From positions 17,617-36,622 of the forward strand of contig CAZDKO010000015.1 of NCBI GenBank assembly GCA_964506075.1: 19,006 nucleotides of DNA, read 5' to 3'. The position numbers and the translations under genes are program-made. How positions within the stretch are numbered: position 1 is the stretch's first letter; every line of letters begins with the position of its first letter. This document shows, one piece after another, positions 14,006 to 19,006 of the stretch. This DNA is from CAZDKO01 sp964506075 [NCBI: uncultured bacterium] (GTDB lineage: Bacteria > CAZDME01 > JAYEMH01). Under the pieces are notes generated by a model. It ran no database searches. It was not told the origin of the DNA and was given only the letters and a program-made list of their open reading frames with translations.

Positions 14006-14890
14006 TTAAAAATGCGGCTTGTATTTACCTGAAATCTTAATTTGAAATATGGAGAAGAAAAGAATTATCAAACCAAAAATTATACCTTGAGCGCAAGCAT
14101 AGCCAAAACGCTGGTTACTAACAATATTACTGATAATCCGGGTGATGGGTACCTCAGTATGATAACCCGGTCCTCCCCCGGTCGTAGCGACTATAATGTC
14201 AAAAATCTGCATCGTTCCTAAAATGGTTAAAATTACCACCACAATAAAAACCGGTATCATTAAGGGAAAAGTTATTTTGCGGAATATTTCCCAGTAACTC
14301 GCCCCGTCAATCCGGGCCGCCTCGTAAAGAACCCGGGGGATACTCTGTAATCCGGCCAGCATTATCACAAAGCCCCAGCCAAATCCTTTCCACATATGGA
14401 CTATTGCCACTGAAGTCAAGGCTGTCTCCGGCCGGGCCAGCCAGGCTCTGGTTAATTCGGAAAAGCCGATGAAATCTAAAAAATGATTTAGAAAACCCTG
14501 GGTGTCAAAAATCCAGTTCCAGATTAAACCAACGACAATACCCGATAAAACCGGCGGTAAATAAAAAACCACTCTATAAAATTTGCCGCCCTTGATATCA
14601 CGGTCGCAAGCTAAAGCTAAAATCAAAGCCAGACCGTTTTGAAGGGTCAAAGCCAGGAAAGTAATGTAAGCCACCTGGCGCATTGATTGCCACCAGACAG
14701 GATCATTAAAAATAATGTCTTTGTAATTCCACAAACCGATAAATTTCTTAGCCAAGCCGACACCCGTCCAGCTATTAAAACTAAGCTGAACCATATTTAC
14801 AAGCGGATAGATACTAAAAACTATAAAAAGAACCAGGGCCGGCAAAACAAAAAGATAATTTATTAAGGCTGACCTGGTTTTATAATGCAT
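14006..14890 (-). CDS. Sugar ABC transporter permease, MalF/UgpA type
   Basis: 294-residue inner-membrane permease. The first membrane segment is at about 11-33 (NYLFVLPALVLFIVFSIYPL), and the family pattern FNSWTG follows. The EAA loop is at 190-213 (EAARIDGASYWEIFRKITFP) and the GGGP motif lies after a later helix (TTGGGPGYHTE). It starts six bases after the stop of the binding-protein gene, so it is translated from the same message. It forms the heterodimeric channel with the 13133-13981 permease. Substrate class (mono- or oligosaccharide) is inferred from the family; the exact sugar is unknown. Confidence 0.93.
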   Translation of the reverse strand: MHYKTRSALINYLFVLPALVLFIVFSIYPLVNMVQLSFNSWTGVGLAKKFIGLWNYKDIIFNDPVWWQSMRQVAYITFLALTLQNGLALILALACDRDIKGGKFYRVVFYLPPVLSGIVVGLIWNWIFDTQGFLNHFLDFIGFSELTRAWLARPETALTSVAIVHMWKGFGWGFVIMLAGLQSIPRVLYEAARIDGASYWEIFRKITFPLMIPVFIVVVILTILGTMQIFDIIVATTGGGPGYHTEVPITRIISNIVSNQRFGYACAQGIIFGLIILFFSIFQIKISGKYKPHF

Positions 14891-14896
14891 AGTTTT

Positions 14897-16204
14897 TTAT
14901 TCCGTTTTATTCTTTTTAACTTCTCTGTCTTTAGTTTCTTGAATATCCTTAGCTACCTGCTTGGGGGTCTTTTCTCCGGCGATAATTAATTGAATTCCTT
15001 TATCTATGGCTTCCCGGACTAAAGGCTGTTCAGTTACCGGCCAGATGTTAGGATGCGTAACTATATCCATATCGTCAGCAAAAGCGGCTAAAACCGGAGA
15101 AATAACCCCTAAACTTTCTTTATTAGCGGGCAGATTTAGAGTTTTCTCGGATAGAAACGCCTGTTGAGGAACAGCCGTTAACCACTTAAGAAACTCAACG
15201 GCCTCTTTACTCTTAGGTGATTTCCCGTTAACGACAAAAGATGAACCGGCTCCTCCCCAAATCCGCATGGGATTTTCTTCTGAAATAGCCGGGGGAGGGA
15301 AAACGCCATATTCCAGTTCGGGATTCATTTCCTTATAAACGTTAACACACCAGGAACCGTTAAAAGCCATGGCGACCTTCTCCGTAGCAAAGAGTCTCTC
15401 TGCCGTTTTGTTAACCATAATTACAATTCCATCATAAAGCATTCCGGTATCTTCCATTTCTTTAAAAAGAGAAAATACCTTAACCCATTCCCGATCAGTA
15501 TAGGGAATCTCTCCTCTAAAAGTAGCTAAAACTTTTTCTTCTCCCATCAGATTCATCGCCCAATCAAGAGCCAGAGATTCAATCATCCAGATTTCTCCCC
15601 AGCCGCTGACAAAACCGTCTATCCCGGCCTTTTTTAATTTTTTTCCGGCTTCAATAAATTCAACCCAGGTTTTAGGCGGATTTTCCGGGTCCAGTCCGGC
15701 TTTTCTAAAAAGTTTTTTATTATACACCATTTGAATATTAGTAACGTCAATAGGCACACCATAAATACCTGACTTCACTTCATAGCTATTACCGGGCTGA
15801 AACTCATTAACCGCTAAAGCCCGGGGAAAAAGCTGATTTCGCCACTGGCCAAGGTTAGCATTCATTTCGTCGGTTAAATCCAGAACATGACCGGCTTGAA
15901 TAAAAAGAGCGAAAACCGATTTCTCTCCTAAAATACCGTAGATATCGGGCAAAGTATCGGTCTGGGCCGCCGCTTTTATTTTTTGTGAATAAGAATCGGA
16001 CGGGGCATAAAGATTAAATTGAACTTTTATCCCGGTGAGTTTTTCATATTTATCACTGAGTGCATCAAAAGCTTCCTGCCGGTCACTCATCCAGTGCCAG
16101 ACGAGAATTTTTTCTTTTTCTTCCGCCTTTTTCTCCTTAGAACATCCGGCAATTAAACCTCCGATTATCAGCACAACAGCTAAGGATATAAATATTTTTT
16201 TCAT
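14897..16204 (-). CDS. Sugar ABC transporter substrate-binding lipoprotein
   Basis: 435-residue family 1 (MalE/UgpB-like) solute-binding protein. It has a lipoprotein signal peptide ending in the lipobox LIAGC with C21 as the lipidated residue. The mature part begins ILVWHWMSDRQEAFDALSDKYEK, typical of CUT1 binding proteins, and contains the hinge-region pattern WGEIWM and the later MAFNGSW segment common in the family. It captures sugar outside the membrane and delivers it to the two downstream permeases. The ATG at 16204 follows GGAGGG. It is first of the operon. The 88-base upstream spacer holds a heptad-array dyad and no clear promoter, so co-transcription with etfA cannot be excluded. 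Confidence 0.93.
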   Translation of the reverse strand: MKKIFISLAVVLIIGGLIAGCSKEKKAEEKEKILVWHWMSDRQEAFDALSDKYEKLTGIKVQFNLYAPSDSYSQKIKAAAQTDTLPDIYGILGEKSVFALFIQAGHVLDLTDEMNANLGQWRNQLFPRALAVNEFQPGNSYEVKSGIYGVPIDVTNIQMVYNKKLFRKAGLDPENPPKTWVEFIEAGKKLKKAGIDGFVSGWGEIWMIESLALDWAMNLMGEEKVLATFRGEIPYTDREWVKVFSLFKEMEDTGMLYDGIVIMVNKTAERLFATEKVAMAFNGSWCVNVYKEMNPELEYGVFPPPAISEENPMRIWGGAGSSFVVNGKSPKSKEAVEFLKWLTAVPQQAFLSEKTLNLPANKESLGVISPVLAAFADDMDIVTHPNIWPVTEQPLVREAIDKGIQLIIAGEKTPKQVAKDIQETKDREVKKNKTE

Positions 16205-16230
16205 TTTTCCCTCCGTATTAGCTGGTTAAA

Positions 16231-16291
16231 AACCATATAGTCGTTAGTATTCCCTAGATACTATTCACTAACGACTATTTACTGTTCACCA
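16231..16291. repeat. Heptad-array dyad, TAGTCGT/ACTAACG family, copy 1
   Basis: TAGTCGTTAGT (16238-16248) and its exact complement ACTAACGACTA (16267-16277), in heptad register (TTCACTA, ACGACTA, TTTACTG, TTCACCA). It lies between etfA and the importer operon. A second copy separates etfB and etfA (17497-17594). Confidence 0.75.
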
Positions 16292-16292
16292 A

Positions 16293-17483
16293 TCACTTTG
16301 CCGCTTCCTGAAATTTTTTCGTCAGCATCGGCACTATTTCAAATAAATCTCCCACGATACCGTAATTTGCCACTTTAAAAATGGGGGCATCGGGGTCTTT
16401 ATTTACGGCAATAATAATTTTGGAACTCTGCATACCGGCTAAATGTTGAATTTGTCCGGATATACCGCAGGCAATGTATATATCGGGACAAACAGTTTTA
16501 CCCGTCTGACCGACCTGATGAGAATATGGAATCCAACCGGCATCAACGGTGCTCCTTGAAGCCCCTACAGCCCCGCCTAAAACCTTAGCCAAATCTTCGA
16601 TTAACTTAAAATTTTTAGCCTCTCCTAATCCCCGTCCGCCGGAAACAATAATGTTAGCTTCGGTAAGATTAACCTTCTGGGTCACATCCTCTACCATTTT
16701 AAGCACTTTTGTTCTGGCCGAAATATCTAATCCGTTAATCTCTTTCTTTATTATTTTCCCTTTTCTGCTTTTATCAAAATTTGCTTTTTGCATTACTTTA
16801 TGCCGGACTGTAGACATCTGGGGACGTCTTTCCGGACAAATAATTGTGGCCATAATATTCCCGCCGAAAGCCGGACGGGTCTGCAAAAGAATCTTCTTTT
16901 CGGGCTCAATGGCTAAACCGGTACAATCAGCCGTTAAACCGGTCTGTAAGCGGGCGGCCACTTTGGGAACTAAACTTCTTCCGACAGCCGTCGCTCCGGC
17001 TAAAAAAACCTCCGGTTTTTCTTCCTTTATTAACCGGACTAAAACTTCACAAAAAGGTTCGTCTCTAAAATGTTCCAGCTCTTTATGTTCAATGATAAAA
17101 ACTTTATCCGCACCGTAACCTATAAGGTTAGCCGATAAAGAACTAACACTATGGCCGATTAATACCGCTGATAAATCCGTATTTAACTGCGCCGCTAATT
17201 TTTTACCCTCACCCAGAAGTTCGCTTACTACCGGCATTATTTCCCCGTGGCGGGCCTCGGCAAAGACCCAGACTCCTTTAAAACTCTCCTTATCGGCGAT
17301 TTTTTCCTTTCTGACTTCTAAAACAATCGCTTCAAATTTACAAGCTTCAACGCAGGCACCGCAAAGGGTACAATTGGGAAGAATTATCGCTTTCCCCCGG
17401 GACATTTCAATAGCGCCGTATGGACAGGCGGAAAGACACACTTTACAACCGACGCATTTATCTTTTATGATTTTTATAGACAT
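16293..17483 (-). CDS. etfA: Electron transfer flavoprotein alpha subunit with N-terminal 2x[4Fe-4S] ferredoxin domain
   Basis: 396 residues, longer than standard EtfA because of an N-terminal ferredoxin domain. Cluster ligands are C10-x2-C13-x2-C16-x3-C20-P and C38-x2-C41-x2-C44-x3-C48. The EtfA N-terminal domain follows (from about 68, VWVFAEARHGE). The C-terminal FAD domain has GGRGLG (282-287), QTGKTV (326-331), ACGISGQIQHLAGM (338-351) and NKDPDAPIF (361-369), all family hallmarks. It accepts electrons from an acyl-CoA dehydrogenase partner or feeds them to ferredoxin or the quinone pool. Fe-S-fused EtfA is known in CarE of Acetobacterium woodii and in Etf-linked lactate dehydrogenases. 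It lies downstream of etfB and the dehydrogenase. The ribosome site is weak. Confidence 0.95.
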   Translation of the reverse strand: MSIKIIKDKCVGCKVCLSACPYGAIEMSRGKAIILPNCTLCGACVEACKFEAIVLEVRKEKIADKESFKGVWVFAEARHGEIMPVVSELLGEGKKLAAQLNTDLSAVLIGHSVSSLSANLIGYGADKVFIIEHKELEHFRDEPFCEVLVRLIKEEKPEVFLAGATAVGRSLVPKVAARLQTGLTADCTGLAIEPEKKILLQTRPAFGGNIMATIICPERRPQMSTVRHKVMQKANFDKSRKGKIIKKEINGLDISARTKVLKMVEDVTQKVNLTEANIIVSGGRGLGEAKNFKLIEDLAKVLGGAVGASRSTVDAGWIPYSHQVGQTGKTVCPDIYIACGISGQIQHLAGMQSSKIIIAVNKDPDAPIFKVANYGIVGDLFEIVPMLTKKFQEAAK

Positions 17484-17496
17484 TGTTTGATTAAAT

Positions 17497-17594
17497 AGTA
17501 TATAGTCGTTCGTCGTCAGTATTTAGTCGTTAGTATTCACTAGATACCAAATACTATTCACTAACGACTATTTACTGCTCACCACTCACCATCT
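17497..17594. repeat. Heptad-array dyad, TAGTCGT/ACTAACG family, copy 2
   Basis: Heptads TAGTCGT, TCGTCGT, CAGTATT, TAGTCGT, TAGTATT, then CACTAAC, GACTATT, TACTGCT, CACCACT, CACC. TAGTCGTTAGT (17524-17534) and ACTAACGACTA (17560-17570) are exact complements. It fills the etfB-etfA gap. Confidence 0.75.
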
Positions 17595-18386
17595 TCACAC
17601 CAGTTTCGTTTCTTTTAATTTTGAAAATAATTTATCAACCTGCTCTTCCGGGGCACCGATAATTAATTCGCCCCCGCCTCTTGGCTCAGGAGTAAATATT
17701 TTTATAACCCAGGTAGGAGAACCCTCAAGCCCGACTCTTTTTATGTCTAAATTTAAATCGGCGGCATTCCACTTGATTATCTCGGCTTTTTTCGACCGCA
17801 TCATTCCTTTAAGAGAAGGCAAACGCGGCAAATTTATTTCTTTAACCACGGTTATAAGCGCCGGCAAAGTCGTCTCCACCACTTCGTAACCTTCTTCCAT
17901 CATCCTCTCTACTCTAAGGTAATTTTTCTCAGGAATAATTTCTTCTATCTTTCTAACGTAAGCCACGTGAGGTATATTCAGACACTCGGCTATCCCCGGA
18001 CCAACCTGAGCCGTATCTCCATCCATGGCTTGTTTTCCGCAAATAATTAAGTTGAAATTTCCATATCTTTTGAGCGCTCGCGCTAAAGTATAAGAAGTAG
18101 CTAAAGTATCTGAACCGGCTATCGCCCTATCACTAATCAATATCCCTTCATCAATGCCTAAAGATATTGCTTCCCGAAGGGCACTTTCCGCCTGAGGTGG
18201 TCCCATGGATAAAGCGGTAACCTTACCGCCTAGCTTTTCTTTAAGTCTTAAAGCCTCTTCTAAAGCGTAGGTGTCAAACGGGTTAATAATACAGGGAGCA
18301 CCTTCCCGGATTAAAGTATTGGTCTCCTTGTTTATTTTTATATCTGTGGTCTCGGGAACCTGTTTTATACAAACAACAATGTTCAT
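17595..18386 (-). CDS. etfB: Electron transfer flavoprotein beta subunit
   Basis: 263 residues, normal EtfB length. The N-terminus (VVCIKQVPETTDIKI, then TNTLIREGAPCIINPFD) resembles the clostridial EtfB group that includes electron-bifurcating enzymes. GKQAMDGDTAQVGPG (117-131) is the nucleotide-binding region, and the EtfB signature covers 181-200 (VKEINLPRLPSLKG and the following residues). It pairs with the ferredoxin-fused EtfA just downstream. The gene order dehydrogenase, etfB, etfA matches carC-carD-carE of Acetobacterium woodii. The ATG at 18386 has only a weak ribosome site (TGAGATAG), and a large repeat island lies just before it. Confidence 0.95.
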   Translation of the reverse strand: MNIVVCIKQVPETTDIKINKETNTLIREGAPCIINPFDTYALEEALRLKEKLGGKVTALSMGPPQAESALREAISLGIDEGILISDRAIAGSDTLATSYTLARALKRYGNFNLIICGKQAMDGDTAQVGPGIAECLNIPHVAYVRKIEEIIPEKNYLRVERMMEEGYEVVETTLPALITVVKEINLPRLPSLKGMMRSKKAEIIKWNAADLNLDIKRVGLEGSPTWVIKIFTPEPRGGGELIIGAPEEQVDKLFSKLKETKLV

Positions 18387-18395
18387 TTTCTATCT

Positions 18396-18622
18396 CAGTT
18401 ATAAGGATTAAGACGTTCCCTGCGGGAACTCTAAGAATTAAGTTTTTTTCAGAATTAAGGACTAAGACGCTCACTCCGTTCGCTTTAAGGATTAAGTGTT
18501 TCTCAGGATTCAGAATTAAGACGTTTCCTACGGAAACTCCAAGAATTAAGCAATTCTTTTTACTTATTTCTTAATCCTTACTCCTTACCACTTACTTCTT
18601 AATCCTTACCACTTAATCCTTA
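18396..18622. repeat. Heptad-repeat island, TAAG/CTTA family, copy 4
   Basis: Three cores: the perfect hairpin GTTCCC-TGC-GGGAAC (18415-18429), GCTCAC-TCC-GTTCGC (18469-18483), and the perfect hairpin GTTTCC-TAC-GGAAAC (18523-18537), joined by AAGAATTAAG-type heptads. From about 18561 it becomes CTTANNN heptads (CTTATTT, CTTAATC, CTTACTC, CTTACCA, CTTACTT) up to the dehydrogenase stop. It lies between genes expected to share one transcript. Confidence 0.8.
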
Positions 18623-19006
18623 TTACTTCTTCCTCGCCATTTCCTTAATTAATTCCAGGGCGATAATATTTCTCTGAATCTGATTTGTCCCTTCATAAAT
18701 CTGGGTAATTTTAGCGTCGCGGAACATTTTTTCCACCGGGTATTCTTTCATATATCCGTATCCGCCGAAAACTTGAATAGCATCGGTGGTTACTTTCATC
18801 GCCGTATCCGAAGAAAAAACCTTAGCCATTGCTGAATATTTGGAAACGTTTTTTTCTCCGCTGTCAACCATTCGGGCGGTACCATATACCAGCGCCCGGG
18901 CGGCTTCTGTCTGGATGGCCATATCGGCCAGCATATGCTGAATCGCCTGGAAAGAAGAAATCGGCTGACCAAACTGTTTTCGCTCCCGTGAATATTTAAG
19001 CGCCGC
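18623..19006 (-). CDS. Acyl-CoA dehydrogenase, C-terminal 127 residues (N-terminus outside window)
   Basis: Partial: the frame is open through the window edge and covers the C-terminal helical domain. YSRERKQFGQPISSFQ opens the visible part. The acyl-CoA dehydrogenase signature 2 runs from Q78 to D97 (QVFGGYGYMKEYPVEKMFRD). IYEGTNQIQRN contains E105, at the position of the catalytic base in short- and medium-chain enzymes. It oxidises or reduces the alpha-beta bond of an acyl-CoA with FAD. With etfB and ferredoxin-fused etfA downstream, it would exchange electrons with this ETF. About two thirds of the protein is missing here, so chain-length preference and reaction direction cannot be judged. 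The nearest in-frame ATG (18934) is internal. Confidence 0.93.
   Translation of the reverse strand, partial: AALKYSRERKQFGQPISSFQAIQHMLADMAIQTEAARALVYGTARMVDSGEKNVSKYSAMAKVFSSDTAMKVTTDAIQVFGGYGYMKEYPVEKMFRDAKITQIYEGTNQIQRNIIALELIKEMARKK

Noticed and set aside
16549-17118. 189-codon plus-strand frame antisense to etfA
   Set aside because: Shadow of a well-supported gene; no ribosome site and no recognisable domain. The same applies to frames opposite 2425-2865, 7591-7974 and 9743-10018.

Overview
The window looks like a piece of chromosome from an uncultivated, moderately AT-rich, diderm-type bacterium. Every supported gene lies on the minus strand. The style of the gene set recalls Omnitrophota-like genomes: secreted helical-repeat paralogs, a ferredoxin-fused ETF, and spacers full of short periodic repeats. 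That taxonomic idea rests on memory of similar proteins, not on a marker gene, so it is tentative. No rRNA, tRNA, CRISPR array or intact insertion sequence was seen.

Layout, given in the minus-strand direction of transcription (right to left). (i) 19006-16293: acyl-CoA dehydrogenase (C-terminus only), etfB, and an etfA carrying an N-terminal 2x[4Fe-4S] ferredoxin domain; together they look like an electron-transferring, possibly electron-bifurcating, acyl-CoA dehydrogenase complex. (ii) 16204-13133: a CUT1-type sugar ABC importer (binding lipoprotein and two permeases) with no ATPase beside it. (iii) 12788-4276: six secreted or membrane-anchored paralogs, 1 to 3 modules each (12 modules in total), built on a TPR-like module of about 120 residues. 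Its hallmarks are a WALNDV-type motif and three cysteines at nearly fixed spacing. An ECF sigma factor and its zinc-binding transmembrane anti-sigma factor sit in the middle of this cluster. (iv) 3783-1: two exported clan GH-A glycosidases with different accessory domains.

Two signals stand out. First, the sigma factor's own upstream region and the upstream region of the single-module paralog next to the anti-sigma gene each carry a GGAAC(C/T)T-N16-TCTAA promoter. This predicts autoregulation and a direct secreted target, so the sigma/anti-sigma pair probably drives an envelope or carbohydrate response using the module proteins. Second, almost all long spacers are built from degenerate heptanucleotide repeats of several sequence families. 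They are commonly arranged as inverted halves around a hairpin, and they include a nested dyad at about 12845-13123. They resemble in style the cyanobacterial STRR heptamers, but the sequences and the nested symmetry look distinct.

Working model (inference): the glycosidases and the sugar importer handle extracellular carbohydrate, the module proteins act at the cell surface or periplasm as binding or scaffold proteins of unknown ligand, and the sigma/anti-sigma pair senses envelope or substrate state. No function of the module family is demonstrated by the sequence.
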